Part shown: positions 33,180 through 46,220 of the stretch, in pieces | Layout of the letters: every line of letters starts with the position of its first letter | How positions within the stretch are numbered: the first letter of the stretch is position 1 | From: Deinandra increscens subsp. villosa | Taxonomy: Eukaryota; Streptophyta; Magnoliopsida; Asterales; Asteraceae | Assembly (NCBI GenBank): GCA_039602395.1 | Contig: JBCNJP010000025.1 | Coordinates: 54,038,555-54,102,554, forward strand | Reading direction: 5' to 3' | DNA: 64,000 nt | The notes under the pieces: generated by a model | Told to the model about the DNA's origin: nothing | The model's input: the letters and a program-made list of their open reading frames with translations, nothing else | Database searches by the model: none | Position numbers and translations under genes: made by a program

Positions 33180-33393
33180 CAGAAGTGAATCTAAAATGAA
33201 AAGAAAACATTGGTTTGCCTCCCAAGAAGCGCTAAGTTTATAGTAGGGTCTTCAGCCAGACCCACCTCTACCTAATTTTTTGACAGGTAGGGGTTGGAGT
33301 TCACCTCCTCATCAGGTGGCTCAATCATAGGATTCTTAACATTAAGGAATGGATTTATCAAATCAGGATCAAGAGAGACATGATTTGAGTTGC
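33180..33393 (-). other. Post-integrase-type Athila block, copy A
   Basis: On the minus strand CTTCTTGGGAGGCAAACC (33232-33215) resembles the TTGGGAGGCAACCC motif seen downstream of integrase in Athila-type elements. Its closeness to the protease implies that RT, RNase H and integrase were deleted between them. Confidence 0.45.
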
Positions 33394-34147
33394 TCACTCA
33401 AGAATAATTCCTTGAATTGTCAAAGTTAAGCTCAAAGACGGGAATGATTCATTAGGAACTTCAAAGTGCATTAGGTATACAATTTCCTTCTCGTCTTGAG
33501 TAGTTAACGACTTAAGATGTTTCTGGATTGACGTGACAATTAACTTTTCCTCACCACTACGAAAGGGTGAGCTGTTTCTTGTCCATATCAATTAACGCTC
33601 TGGCAGTTGCCAGGAACGGACATACAAGAATAAGAGGATGATCTTTGTTGGTTGGGACGTCGTGGACAATGAAATCAGTCTGAAACTTGAGCATACCGAC
33701 CTCAACTAGCACGTTTCTAATGATGCCCTTAGGCGGGACTTGAGATTGATCTACTAGTTGGATATTGAGATTCACTGGCTACAGTTGATCTAGTTTAAGT
33801 TTCTTGTAAACTGAGTATGGCATGATGCTAATACTTGAACCTAGATCTGCCAATGCATCTACGGATGCTGAAGAACCAATTCCGCGGGGAATGATAAAAC
33901 TACCCGAATCTTTTTCTTTGACTGGTAGCTTGTTATTCACATAGATTGCCTTGGTCGGAGTGACCAAGGGTGCTTTATCACGATTTGAAGAGAAGAATTT
34001 AAGATATGCGTCTATTATGACCAAGGCATCGAAAGGGTGCCCTAAATCTTTTGCTTCAGATTTAAGATTGAGAACGAGGTCTAGGAATTGGTCATATTTT
34101 AGTTCATCTTGTATGTTGGCCTTGTTTTCCTCGTAGTGCTCTTTCAA
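33394..34147 (-). pseudogene. Athila-like aspartic protease, copy A
   Basis: Retroviral-type protease that would cut the polyprotein. The minus strand shows SFIIPRGIGSSASVDALADL, then DLGSSISIMPYSVYKKL (active-site D-x-G motif), then the flap-like region and PFLATARALIDM near the end. A stop after KLDQL splits it. Copy B has a Glu codon there but is frameshifted about 50 codons earlier, where copy A is intact (VTPTKAIYVNNKLPV). The two copies therefore decayed independently after duplication. RT and integrase do not follow. Confidence 0.8.
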
Positions 34148-34935
34148 ATACTATCGCTGAAGTATGCGAGACCTATCACAAATTTGAATGCGACGTTTCT
34201 CGAACGAGTCCACATCTTCTTCAAATGCAGTGATCATGTTAACATTGGCATTAGGATTTACCTTAGTGTTGCTTGGTAGCTCTCCTTTATTCCTCTCATC
34301 TAGGAGACTAGCAATTTGTCCTAAATGCCTTTCCATGTTGTGGATACTGGCCTGCTGATTTTTTATGTCAGTTCCGTGCTTGCTATCAGCATTGACTAGA
34401 TTATGGACTAGCCTTTTCAGTTTATCCAGTTTAGATGACTCGCCTTAATTAAGATGAGGCGGTTGATGTGGCTGACTGGATTTATTAGAATTGTAGTTTG
34501 AGTTTCGCCAAGAACCACCAGATTGATTCCTATTGTCCGAATTGTAAGGTTGATTATTGGATTGATCGGACGAGCGACTATAGAAATTATACGCATTTTC
34601 AACCTGCTCAGTAAGAGTAGCAGCGAAAACTGGACATTTGTCTAACGTATGTGTGCCACCGCAGGCATCACGACCATTAGACTTAGTAGAGAGACGATTC
34701 ACTTGGCTTGTAAGAGCCTTGATTTTTGCTTACATAGCATTGACATCGTCGATGACGTAGACACCAAGTTGCTTGGAATTAGATACTGGGCGACCTCTTG
34801 GGGGTTGCTAGTCATAGCTGGTGGCAGCTAGACTTCTAATTAGAGCAATGGCATCTGTAAGAGTTTTATTGAGAATTGATCCTCCCGATGAGGAATCAAC
34901 ATGCATACGGGTGACATTTCTAACCCGTTGTAGAA
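34148..34935 (-). pseudogene. Athila-like gag C-terminal part, copy A
   Basis: Minus-strand reading includes SSSGGSILNKTLTDA near 34880, CGGTHTLDKCP (a degenerate zinc-knuckle segment) near 34665, an Asn/Ser-rich stretch, and GELPSNTKVNPNANVN near 34270, typical of Athila Gag C-termini. Several stops and frame changes break it. The N-terminal part is missing: at 34935 it joins abruptly to the interior of the LTR-like block of copy B. Confidence 0.75.
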
Positions 34936-36077
34936 GTATTTACACATTCACACACATATTCATGATAGATAAGCATTCGCACACAACATAATACACACAT
35001 TTAACTATAAAACTACTTAGTAATCTCAATCAAATAAGGAAACGCAAACAACGGGTTGATCACCCGAACACATAACCTAAGTGGTCATAAATCATGATTT
35101 TAGGTGCCAAATATTGGAAGTCAAGGAAACCCAAACTACTTGGGAAATGCAAGTATGCTTAGGTTAGTCCCCACATCCTTTCCCCTTTTTACTTTTTACT
35201 TATTTTGGGGTGATACATACTCTCTTTTACTTCAAACATATATTTATTTCAATTATCGTACTTTTTATATTTACATGTCATACTTGATTATATATGAATG
35301 CTCGATACGCATATGTTTGGACTAGTGACACTTACCCCGGCTAGTCCCACACGTACACAATCTTAGTCCTTTGTATGGGAGTGCAGGTAAAATGGGTAAC
35401 GCTATTTAGTGATAATGCCCCTATGTTCTTATGCCCATGCTATTTCGGGACGCCCTCACAAGGAACAACATTTTGGCATGTGGCACATTGAAACCATATG
35501 GTTTGGTTCACTTTATTTATATACTTATTTCGAGAAGTCTCTGTTGGCGAATGGTCTTGTGCATGTAACTATCGGGTATGACCATGACGGATAGAGAATG
35601 GTTGATTGTGGAACTATATTCATTTTGAAACCATAGCATCCCATGGTCGACATGCCATCTATTTAAATTCTAATGTGACGACATACGATAAAACTTATAT
35701 TTTTGAAATATGTACGATAAAACTCTAACTTTAGCAAATACAACTATTTTCGTGCTATTACCTAAACACTTTTTTTTATAAAACTAAACATTTTTGACAA
35801 ATCTAAAGGAAATCCATTTTTGTACGACGATTACTTTTTCTAACCATGTGAACTCACTCAACTTTCTAGTTGACACAAATTCGTTTTGAGTATATATCAT
35901 GTACCTAGCTTTGGATAAGTCAAAATAGAAGACCATGAAGTAGATTCACTCGTGTGCGCATGAAGACAACCCTAGAAAACCATGTACTCTTAAAGTTTAA
36001 ATAGAATGTATTCATTTTGTGCTTTCAAACGGATACGATCTTGGCTATCTCAGCATCCCAAGGGCCGGGGTGTGACA
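34936..36077. repeat. LTR-like block, copy B, 5'-truncated
   Basis: Matches 28664-29880; the first 156 bp of copy A are absent. Ends GGGGTGTGACA. Confidence 0.85.
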
Positions 36078-37599
36078 TTAACAATCAACCAGACTATCTC
36101 ACAATGTACACTCCACTCAGGCTTTATATATGGATAACTAGTAAATAATGTACTAGCATTTATAGTGCTCTCGATTTGCACACCGTGTACTTTTCTTACC
36201 ATAGGCTTGAGAAACGATCAAAATTCAACTAACATACAATACTAACTGACAAATCAAGAGGACTTTGGCTAATATTGTAGTTGGTTAAGGGAATGGAATA
36301 TGATAGAAGAAAGGGTGTAAAATTGGGTACAAAAGATCTGGTATCTATAAATACATACACATTACTAACTAACTTACTCATTCTTAGTGAAGACGAATCT
36401 TTAAACTCATTGATTCTCTTCTTATTCAGACATAAGCACAAATATATAATTTTTTTATTTTTTTGCAATATCATTGGCAAAACATGTCTTTTAGACTTCT
36501 TTCTAACTTTAACCGGGATTATTCAACTAGAATACTAAACCAGATAGTCTTCCCGAAAACAAAGGGTGTAAACTGAAAAATAGGTTCGAGGATAAGGGTA
36601 AAATGGGGTAATCAAACGAAAAAGATAGTGAGACTCAAAGTGGGTAAACTAACGGTGATTTGGGTAATAAAGAATCAAGATGAAAATAACTTAAAAGTTC
36701 AAAAAGAAAATGGTTATCCTAAGGTGTTGCCTCTATCATCTCTGCTTCTTTCGCAAGGTGTAGTCTCATAATGTCGACAAGTGTCAAGTTCTAGAAGTAG
36801 GTTACATGTGGCACACACTAATGTTATTCATGAAATAAAACTTAAGCCCCTAGTGAGTGGAAAGCTTATTAAGGCTCAAAATATTTCACTATGGAAACGG
36901 AATGGTAAAAAGCTTAAGTTTGGTTGATTATCTAGGCTTTCTCCCTCGTGCACGCACACTAAAATTGTTGCCTAAATTTTTAAAAATCTAGTCTACTCTA
37001 ATTAGCAATTCAGGACTTGGCCATAAGGGTCTAAAATATATGCCTAGTTGCATTAGCAATAAATGGAAGGTGGAAAAGCTTTGCTTCAATCTAGCATACA
37101 GAGTTATGAAGTTACTCGAAATTTACAAAGTCAGTTGATAGCTTAAGTTTTAGCAGTGACAAAAGTTTAGCATGCAAAAAAATTGAAAACTTTTGACTAT
37201 TTGAACCATCTGACCAATAAAACATGCAAACTACAAGTGAGTCTCCCATCCCCCCACTTAAAATCGTACATTGTCCTCAATGTACTTGATAACACTGCAA
37301 AACATAAGATATAAGGAAAGGGAAAAGACGGCTTAACTACTAGCGAAACATAGATGTTGACTTTCTTCATCAACCTTATTCCTAACCTTCGCATTCATAA
37401 GCATGTCGGTTCTTCTTCCTTACATTGCTTGCTATTTACAAGACTCAAAACGCATCATACGAAAAATAAAAATAAAAAACAATTACCCAAAATGAAAGTA
37501 AAAATTAAAAGCACTCCATTTATTTAATCATAGTTGATATCATGCCACATAAAAAGTCCAAAATAAACCAACACTAGAAGTCTAAACAAACAGATAGAT
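36078..37599. other. Non-coding Athila-like 3' part, copy B
   Basis: Counterpart of 29881-31225 and 31602-31835 without the inserted LTR. The intact target GATGTTGACTTT occurs once near 37353. Confidence 0.7.
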
Positions 37600-37600
37600 A

Positions 37601-37681
<81 letters not shown>

Positions 37682-37692
37682 TAATAATAATA
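37600..37692. repeat. (AAT)n microsatellite, copy B
   Basis: About 30 AAT units; allelic in position to 31836-31918. Confidence 0.95.
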
Positions 37693-37708
37693 TATAAGCA
37701 TAAAGACT

Positions 37709-38152
37709 TCAGTTATCATTAGGTGGGAAATCCTCTTCGGGTTCACTCTCAGACTCAGATGAATCTGGATGACAGAGATTCTCCATGGCTTTATTGAACA
37801 GGATATTCTGATAAATAGGTGAAGGCTGAGTCACGTGAGCATTGGGCATGGACACCATAAGATCGTCGATCCGATGCTTGAGGCTCCTCAAGTGTAAGGA
37901 AACACTATCAAGTTTGTCTTGGACTTCCAAGACAGTGTTGGCCAACTTTCTGTAATTAGCAAATACGTCCTTCTCCATTTTGTCCAAATGCTTGCACAAA
38001 TTGACGAACATAGGCGACACTTCAAAGATTTTATACTTCCTTGATACTTACTCCTCTTTGCGCGACCTTCCTCTACGTCTCTTTGAAGGACCAGCCTCGT
38101 GGTCGAAACTCTTCACCAGTGTGGATTCATCGATTGGACGTTTTCCAGACAT
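37709..38152 (-). pseudogene. AT-hook ORF of Athila-like element, copy B
   Basis: Same organisation as copy A: ATG at 38152, 34 codons, TAA at 38050-38048, then an open frame of over 100 codons in the same phase. The basic patch reads RRRGRSRKEE, so the AT-hook Pro of copy A is Ser here and the core is weakened. The downstream part is almost unchanged from copy A (few substitutions, no new stop), unlike the protease, which decayed in both copies. Confidence 0.6.
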
Positions 38153-38204
38153 CTGATATACTATAAACAGTGAACAGATAAAAACGACAGGCTGAATTTT
38201 AGGG

Positions 38205-38758
38205 TCGTAATGGCTCGTTACAGGCTAACAAGACATTTTACCACTTTCTGTAAAGGATGCGTAACGAGTCGTTACGGGTAACGAGCCGTTAGGGCTAATT
38301 ACGCAAAAAAAATCAAAAACTGACCAGTGACATGCATGGTCATAAAATTAGCTATTTTAAGCGTGATGGGGATGGGAACTTGTTGCCATCCCCACACTTA
38401 ATCCTTTGCAACGATCATAATTAAGAAATTAAAAATATTAAGTGCAATGATCAGGTTATAGATGGACAGGAGAGCATGAATGGGGTAAAGAAACATTCAG
38501 CCCTCAATAAAGTAATAAAATTTTATTGAGATAACAACTTAATTGTACCTTCCTTGATCTTGTTGATGGATGGTGAAAGAATTTTGAATTCTGCTCTTCA
38601 AGATGATCAAATCGCCCTTAGGATCGAAAATATAACTTAGGATTCGTGGGTAGCCATCCTGAAGGGTTTCTATTTATAAGAAATAAATATGTTGGTAACG
38701 AACCGTTATTGGATAACGAGACATTACGGTATACTTACCTAACTGGCCATTACGAGGT
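38205..38758. repeat. Athila-like word cluster, copy B (left part)
   Basis: Contains the palindrome at 38260-38276 and ends with GAGGT (38754-38758), the target duplication of E4. The right part resumes at 51736. Confidence 0.75.
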
Positions 38759-39447
38759 TATACGGAATATTGCGCTTGGAAGATTTCCGGCTGAATGCCA
38801 ATTTTGTATAGTTCCGACTGAAGTTGAAGTTGAAGCGGAATTCTCACTTCAAGCGGAACTGGCAGTTCAAGCGGAAAGAAGCTGTTTTGTCCCTTAGCGA
38901 ATATTCCGGGTGAACTCGATTATCCACCAGATAATGAGTTCAACCGGACTTTTCCTGAGATGTCTTTTCAGCAAGTCCAATCCTGTAAAAGCTTCTCGTA
39001 TGCTTCTATATCTTATTCAAGCCGCTCTCCTAAAGTAATATGTTGCTGCAAACACGCAAGATATTCCAATTGCCGATGTTTATTCTTTTGGTAGTGTGTA
39101 TTTGACTTTTTAGTTTACGGTCTAGATTAGATCGCATGAGATCAATGGCTGTCATTGATCTCATCAGCACTATATATAGCTTAGTTAGCTCTAGTTTACA
39201 CAACACGATTATCTTTGTTGTTATCATTTCTTGGACAACTTGTAATAGTGTAGCTTCGAGTTAATGCAAATAGTGCCGAGTATTTGATACTTTGTTGTTA
39301 CTATATTTCTACAAATCAAGCTTTTACATTATACACAAGAACTTAATATTGCTTAAGTAAAGTGAAATATAACTTTAATTCCGCAGGGTTATATTTGCAA
39401 GTAAAGGGCTTTGTTTTAGTTTAACTCTAACTTTTAACGATCCTACT
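38759..39447 (+). repeat. E4 5' LTR
   Basis: Both ends are mutated (TATACGG for TGTAAGG; CTACT for CTACA), so it lost its TG...CA termini. Hairpin-like arms TTCCGACTGAAG / CTTCAAGCGGAA at 38812-38823 and 38847-38858. TATATATAG near 39171. Confidence 0.9.
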
Positions 39448-39449
39448 AG

Positions 39450-39461
39450 TGGTATCAAAGC
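39450..39461 (+). promoter_or_regulatory. E4 primer binding site
   Basis: TGGTATCAAAGC, one base different from the E1-E3 site. Confidence 0.85.
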
Positions 39462-39559
39462 TTTGGCTCTTACCTTGAAGACTTTCTGTGCTTCAAGGTT
39501 GATACTTTACTTGCTTACTTTACAAGCTTTGCTTTCTTATCTTTCTAAAGGTTTTCAAA

Positions 39560-42528
39560 ATGAGTGATTTCAGTTTAAGTTGCCCAAACGGTTCTTCCAA
39601 CAAACCACCAATGTTCACTCCTGATGACTTTGGTACCTGGATACTCAGGATGGAAGGTTTTGTTAAGATTTTGGACCGCCGTATTTGGAAATCTTTCACT
39701 GAAGGTCCCTACTCACCCATGGTTTCATCTGCTGATGATGCAGAAGTCAAAATACCTAAGCCACTAGATAAATATGTTGAATCTGACTATACTGCTCTCG
39801 AATTTGACCATAAGGCATATTGGACTCTACAGGCTGCACTTCCTAATTCCATTTTAAGTGGTTTAAAGGATATAAAACTATATTTGACCTGTGGAATGCC
39901 TTAAGTGAAATGTATGAAGGAACCAGTGAAGTTAAAGAAAACAAGAAAGATGTCTTAAAACAGAAGTATGAAAACTTTACTTTCAAATCTAGTGAAACAA
40001 TGACAAGCCAGTACTTAAGATTTGTTTCTTTGCTTGAAGAAATCCAAAAAGTAGATGTAAAACTAGACCAGGTAGATGTTAACAGAAAGTTCCTACGTTC
40101 CCTGCCTTCTGTGTGGACAGTTTACACAGTAAGCATCAGGGAATGCAAAAACTTGAAAAAGATGAGACTCAGTGAACTTCATGGCATACTCAGTGCCTAT
40201 GAAATGGAACTAGATCTTAAACAAAACTCATCTTCTAAGTCAACTCAGTTGTTTTCATCTGCACTAGTAACTACTGATTTTAACATTCAAAGGTCTTCAA
40301 ACTCATCATCATATCAGTCACCTATTGTCAGTTTCCCTGAGACACCAAGGTGTCAAGAAAGTTTTTCAAACGTGTTTGAAAACTCTCACAATGCTCATGT
40401 AGCAAATGACTCATACCAAGGCTTTATACCTGAAGATCTTGAGTGTATAGGTGCTGATGATTTGGAGGAAATGGACATTATGACTCAACTTGCTATGGTT
40501 TCTGTCAGAGCTCAAAGGTTCTACAAAAGAACTGGTAGAACCTACAAGGGAGCAAAAGGTGCTCACATAGGCCTTGACAAAAGCAAGGTGAAGTGCTACA
40601 ACTGTCACCAACTTGGTCACTTTGCAAGGGAGTGCCCTCAACCAAGAAGAGAAGGACAGAATTAGAGTCATGTCCAAGGGAAAAATCATGGAGGAAGCAA
40701 TTCAAACAACAACAACTCTGGAAACAACTCAGGTTCCAACCCCACCCCACCAAAACCAACCGAAAGTCAAAACCACCAAAATGTGGTAGCTGCTGTTGCA
40801 AATCAAACCTCATGTGTTGAATGGGAAGATTTCGTTGCTGAGTTTGAGCCTATCAACCATGCTTTGATGGCTAAACAAGACTCCACCTCAGATCAGGTAA
40901 ACTCTATCCCTGAGAAAGTCCTAGAAAATCTATGCAGCCCTGCCTGCATAGAACAATTGGCAAAGTACCGAAATCACAACACTGACTTGATTGATGAAGT
41001 TTCAAACCTAAATGAGTTAAAGGAATGTTTTAAGAAAACTGAATCATCATACATTTCAAAAATTGAAAATTTAACCAAAGAGTATCAATAGTTGAAACAA
41101 ACCAACTCAGTGCTTGAAACTCAGCTTGATGACTTGCTCTCAAAGCTTGAGAAGTCAAGAAACGAAACCAAAGATGCTAAGGCTGAGGTTGATGTTCTTG
41201 AGATCAAACTGAAAGATGCTTTGTTCACTTGTGATAAATTCCAAGCAGCAAACAAAAAGGCTGAGAAACTGTGGATGGGAGGGATGTATGGTAAAGCGGG
41301 TGTTGGATATAACTGTGTTGAACCACCAATTGAATACTCACCTGTAATCAAACCAATCGATGCTTTAAAATCTGAATGCAAAGTTAGTCTCACAGTTGAT
41401 GACATTTCATCACAGTCAAGTTCTGAAAACACTGTTGAGTCTAAGAAAACTGAAGTCACTGTTGCAAGCTCATCTGCTTTAGTTGACCAATCAAACATTT
41501 TGAAACCATCAATTGCTGTTCCTCCACCAACTGTTTATGAACCTAAGGATTCAAAAGTTGGAGGAAAGCAACCTGAGCAACCAAAGGGAAGTCAAACTCA
41601 AAGGCTTGGTCAACTAAATTTCAACCAAGTAACCAAACTTGAGTCTCCCAGAAAGTTTGAAACCAAAGTTGTTGAATGTATGTGCTGTGGTGAACAAGGT
41701 CACCTAGCTGCTGTTTGCCAGTTTAACCCAATGAGTAAAGTTAAACCATTTTTGATACCAAAATCTGTTTTGAAACCAAAGGCTGACTTTCAAAAGAAAA
41801 TCACAGGTTGAATTTCACCTGTAAAAAACCACACTTTGAAGCATTTTGGATCTGATTCTAACAGGGTCTTAATTGGTAATGACAGAAATGGAAGTTTCTC
41901 TGTTTTAAAGCAAAATCGTTTTCCGGCTGAAGTTCAGGCGGAACATTTTTCCGCTCGAACTCATGTTCAATCGGAAAACAAAACTCAACCCAGATCAGCT
42001 ACTGCTCCAAAGCAGAGACCACATGTACATTTTGCTGATGGGTTTGAACATTTTGAAGCTCAAGGAAGAAGAAATCCTTCTAGAGGAAAGATTACCTCTA
42101 GAGAAAACTTTTCAAGAAACAGCAAATCTAACCAATCTGAAAAATTCTTTGCTAAAAGTTCAAGTGGAAATCACTGTGTTCCACTTCAGGGGGAGAGTTC
42201 AAATCAAAATCAACACTTTCCACAAAGATTTTCAAAATCACCTGAGAGAACTAAGTTGGTCAACCTAGAAAATGAAAAATTTAAGAAATTAACCAACAAG
42301 CAAAGGAAGTTTAAAGAATATAGGGATAGAAAAATTGCTGAGAGAAAGAACACCAAAGGTGAAAGGTCTAGTCAAACAAGTACTCAATATGAGAAATTCA
42401 GTCTCGACAATGATGATCTACTCAATGAAGCTCCAGTTTTAAATACTTTAGTACTCAAGGAGTATAAGTATAATGATGCTTATGGCAGACCCAAGACCAC
42501 TCAGGCTTGGGTCCCCTATAGAAATTAA
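39560..42528 (+). pseudogene. gag: E4 gag
   Basis: Start at ATG 39560 (SDFSLSCPNG). Parts: Gag core with WTLQAALP; after a frameshift near 39878, MYEGTSEVKENKKDVLKQ and SLPSVWTVYTVSI; knuckle CYNCHQLGHFAREC near 40600; coiled-coil segment 40970-41270; second knuckle CMCCGEQGHLAAVC near 41690; and a basic, Gln/Asn-rich tail ending in TQAWVPYRN. Stops at 40663 (TAG), 41089 (TAG) and 41809 (TGA) lie in one frame, so the original ORF was about 990 codons. The tail contains VQAE/VQSE peptides encoded by the element's DNA word (near 41930-41980). It overlaps the pol open frame, which is shifted by +1. Confidence 0.88.
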
Positions 42529-42529
42529 T

Positions 42530-45500
42530 CAATTCAGATATGTGCAGGTGCAGAATAAAGGCCAAAATAGCCTATGGGTAGCTGACAGTGGATGCACTTG
42601 CCACATGACAGGGAATAAGCACATTCTGGAAAACACAAAAAGAATCAATGGAGGACCAGTTGCCTTTAGAAGCACAAAAGGCCATATCACAGCACAAGGT
42701 GATGTGACAAATGGACTGGTAAAATTTGACAGAGTCAATTTTGTTGATACATTAAATTTCAACCTCCTTAGTGTATCACAAATGTGTGATAAGAATTTGA
42801 ATTTAATGTTTAATGAGAAAGAGGCCATAGTCCTCAAACCTGGTGTCAAAATTCCTGATGAACTAATAATGCTTAAGGCACCCAGGAGAGATGGATTATA
42901 CATTTTGGATATGCCAGTTGCTACACCCTCTTGTGGCACTGCTTGCTTTGTATCCAAAGCCTCAGTTGACGAATCTGGTCTGTGGCATAGAAGGTTAGGT
43001 CATGTGAACTACAAAAACATGAACAGAATTGTGAATCTTGGCTTGGTTAAGGGTCTTCCTAACAAGCATTTTGCATGTTCTGAAAACTGTGTGCCATGTC
43101 TCAAGGGCAAGCAACACAGAACCTCCTTTAAGCCAAAAGTTGAGTCTTCTATTTCAAAACCTCTAGAGCTTTTACACATGGATTTATTTGGTCCAACTAG
43201 AGTAATGAGTTTAGGAAAAAGGTCTTCCTAACAAGCATTTTGCATGTTCTGAAAACTGTGTGCCATGTCTCAAGGGCAAGCAACACAGAACCTCCTTTAA
43301 GCCAAAAGTTGAGTCTTCTATTTCAAAACCTCTAGAGCTTTTACACATGGATTTATTTGGTCCAACTAGAGTAATGAGTTTAGGAAAAAGGTCATACTGT
43401 TTTGTGATAATTGATGATTTTTCAAGATATACTTGGGTTTTCTTTCTCAAAACAAAAGATGAAACTGCTGAATTGCTGAAAACTCTTGTAATTAATTTAG
43501 AAAATCAATCAAATCTCAAGGTCAAAACAATCAGATGTGACAGTGGCACAGAATTCAAAAATCATGTTCTGAATTCATTTTGTGAGGAGAAGGAAATTGT
43601 GAGACAATTCAGTGCTCCTAGAACTCCACAGCAAAACGGTATTGCTAAAAGGAGAAATAGGACATTGATTGAAGCTGCTAGATCCATGTTAGCAGACTCC
43701 AAGCTCCCTTTGATATTTTGGGCAGAAGCAGTAAGCACTGCCTGTTATGTCCAAAACAGGATCTTAATTGTCAAGGGAAAGAATAAAACACCTTATGAGC
43801 TTTGGAGAAAAAGAAAGCTAAATATTTACTTCTTTAAGCCATATGGTTGTCCTGTCACTATCTTAATAACCAATGAATCATTGCCCAAATTTGCTGAAAA
43901 GGCTGATGAAGGTTATTTTGTTGGATACTCTGGTGTGTCAAAAGCATATAGAGTATACAACAAGAGAACTAAGATTGTTGAGGAAACCATAAATGTATCC
44001 TTCAATGAAAAATCTCCCAACAATTTTAAGTCTCAGCCTAGTTGGTTATTTGATATTGATGCACTAACTACTGCTTTCAACATAACTGTTGATAAGTCTG
44101 TGAGCTCTTTAGTGCAGGAACAAAATTCTCATAGGTCTGCTGATGAGCATTGGAAGAGTAATCAAACTGCAAATGAGAAGCCAATCTTTTTCTCTTCCAT
44201 GAGTTCTCAACCTATTTTCCCAAGAAATGACAAGAAACTGACTGAAATAATTCAAATTGAAGAAGAAATTGTTCCGGTCGAAGTTCAGGCTGAACCAGTT
44301 TCTCCGGTTCAAGTTCAACCGGAAAACTCAATTTCAGAAACTGAAGAGAATACTGAATCAGGGTCAAATGAAGCTGAAAATTCAAATGATAGCACATCAA
44401 ATGAGCTTAGTTTAGAGCATCTGACCTACAATTCAGACATCAATTCTCATGAATCAGTTGGAGTCTCAGATCCTGTGTCACAATTTGAAACTGTTGAGTT
44501 TGATCACAGACTTCCTCAGCTCAACATACCCTCAAATGGAAGAAGCCATGAATTTCCTATGTTTCTTGATAGAAGAATCAACAGAGATCATCCAGCAGGA
44601 AATATTATTGGAGAAGCTTCAGCTCCTGTGTTGACAAGAAGTAGATTTGCAAATGCAAACATTTGTTTGCATGCTGCATTTTTGTCTCAAGAAGTACCCA
44701 AGAAGGTAGCAGATGCCTTGGAAGACAACAGCTGGGTAGAGGCAATGCAGGAAGAACTATTTCAGATCAACAAGCAAAAGGTTTGGGAATTGGTAGATCT
44801 GCCTGATGGTGCAGAACCAATTGGAACAAAGTGGGTTTTCAGAAACAAGAAAGATGATAGGGGAATTGTCATAAAGAACAAAGCAAGATTGGTTGTGCAA
44901 GGCTATGTACAGGAAGAAGGCATTGATTACGATAAAGTGTTTGCACCAGTAGCCAGGTTAGAAGCAATCAGAATCTTCTTAGCCTATGCTGCATTCAAAG
45001 ACTTCCAAGTGTTTCAAATGGATGTCAAAAGTGCATTCTTGTATGGCCTCCTGGAACAAGAAGTTTATGTCAACCAACCTCCTGGTTTTGAAGACCCTCA
45101 CCACCCTAACAAGGTGTGCAAGCTAATCAAAGCTTTGTATGGTCTCAAACAAGCACCTAGAACCTGGTATGAAACTCTTTCTAACTATCTTTTAGAGAAT
45201 GGCTACAGGAGAGGGGCTATTGACAAAACACTTTTTGTTAAAACTGTTGGTAATGATATGTTGATGGTACAAACTTATGTTGATGATATTATTTTTGGTT
45301 CCTCTAATATTGTCTTGTGCAAGGAGTTTGAAACTTTGATGCAGTCTAAATTTGAAATGAGCTCCATGGGAGAATTAACATTCTTCTTAGGGCTACAAGT
45401 GAAGCAAACTGCAGACGGAATCTTTTTGAACCAATCAAAGTACATCCAAGACATGCTGAAGAGATTTGACATGCTAACTTGCTCAAGTGCCAAAACTCCC

Positions 45501-46220
45501 ATCTCCACTTCCCACAAGTTAACCAATGACTTAAGTGGCAAGCCAGTGGATGTGCACTTGTACAGAGCTATTATAGGCTCGCTGATGTATCTCACTGCTA
45601 GCAGACCTGACATCATGTTCAATGTTTGCTTATGTGCGAGATATCAGTCCTCACCAAAGGAGTCACATATGCTAGCTGTTAAGAGGATCTTCAAGTATCT
45701 GAAAGGGCAACCAAAACTGGGTTTGTGGTATCCCAATAACTATGATTTCTCCTTCAGAGCATTCACAGACAGTGATTATGCTGGTTGTGACATTGATAAG
45801 AAATCAACTTCAGGTGGATGTCAATTCCTTGGAGAAAGACTTGTCTCTTGGCAATGCAAGAAGCAAACTTGTGTTTCCACTTCAACTGCAGAAGCTGAGT
45901 ATATTGCCGCTTCAAGTTGTTGTAGCCAAGTCCTTTGGATCCAAAATCAAATGCTTGACTATGGGATCACATTCATGGAAACTCCCATTCTTGCAGACAA
46001 CAACAGTGCCATCTCAATCATCAACAATCCAGTGAAGCACTCCAAGACCAAACACATTGACATAAGGTATCATTTTATTAGAGATTGTGTAGAAAAGCAT
46101 TTAATCAAACTATTCAAAGTTCACACTGATCATCAATTGGCAGATCTGTTTACAAAAGCCTTTGATGAGGCAAGATTTTTCTACCTCATCACAGCCATTG
46201 GGATGATGAACTTTGAATAA
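42530..46220 (+). pseudogene. pol: E4 pol: protease, integrase, reverse transcriptase, RNase H
   Basis: Protease VADSGCTCHMTG near 42580 (DSG intact). GAG-pre-integrase with LWHRRLGHVN and CVPC; integrase core with HMDLFGP, CDSGTEF and then NGIAKRRNRT near 43640, where the catalytic Glu is Lys. RT has ARLVVQGYVQEEGIDY, MDVKSAFL and the intact catalytic QTYVDDIIFG near 45280. RNase H has TDSDYAGCDIDKKSTSG, EAEYIAAS and DNNSAISI, all acidic residues present. The frame changes exactly where a 169-bp tandem duplication lies (43052-43389). A linker near 44265-44330 repeats the element word as VEVQAEPVSPVQVQPE. No start Met near its beginning, so it was expressed by frameshifting or from a processed message. 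Confidence 0.92.
43052..43389 (+). repeat. 169-bp tandem duplication in E4 pol
   Basis: 43052-43220 is repeated at 43221-43389 without visible differences. Both begin GGTCTTCC and the downstream sequence resumes GGTCATAC, giving GGTC microhomology. 169 leaves remainder 1 on division by three, matching the frame change between the two pol open frames. Confidence 0.97.

Noticed and set aside
42529..42957. 142-codon minus-strand ORF opposite E4 protease
   Set aside because: Shadow of the pol reading frame.
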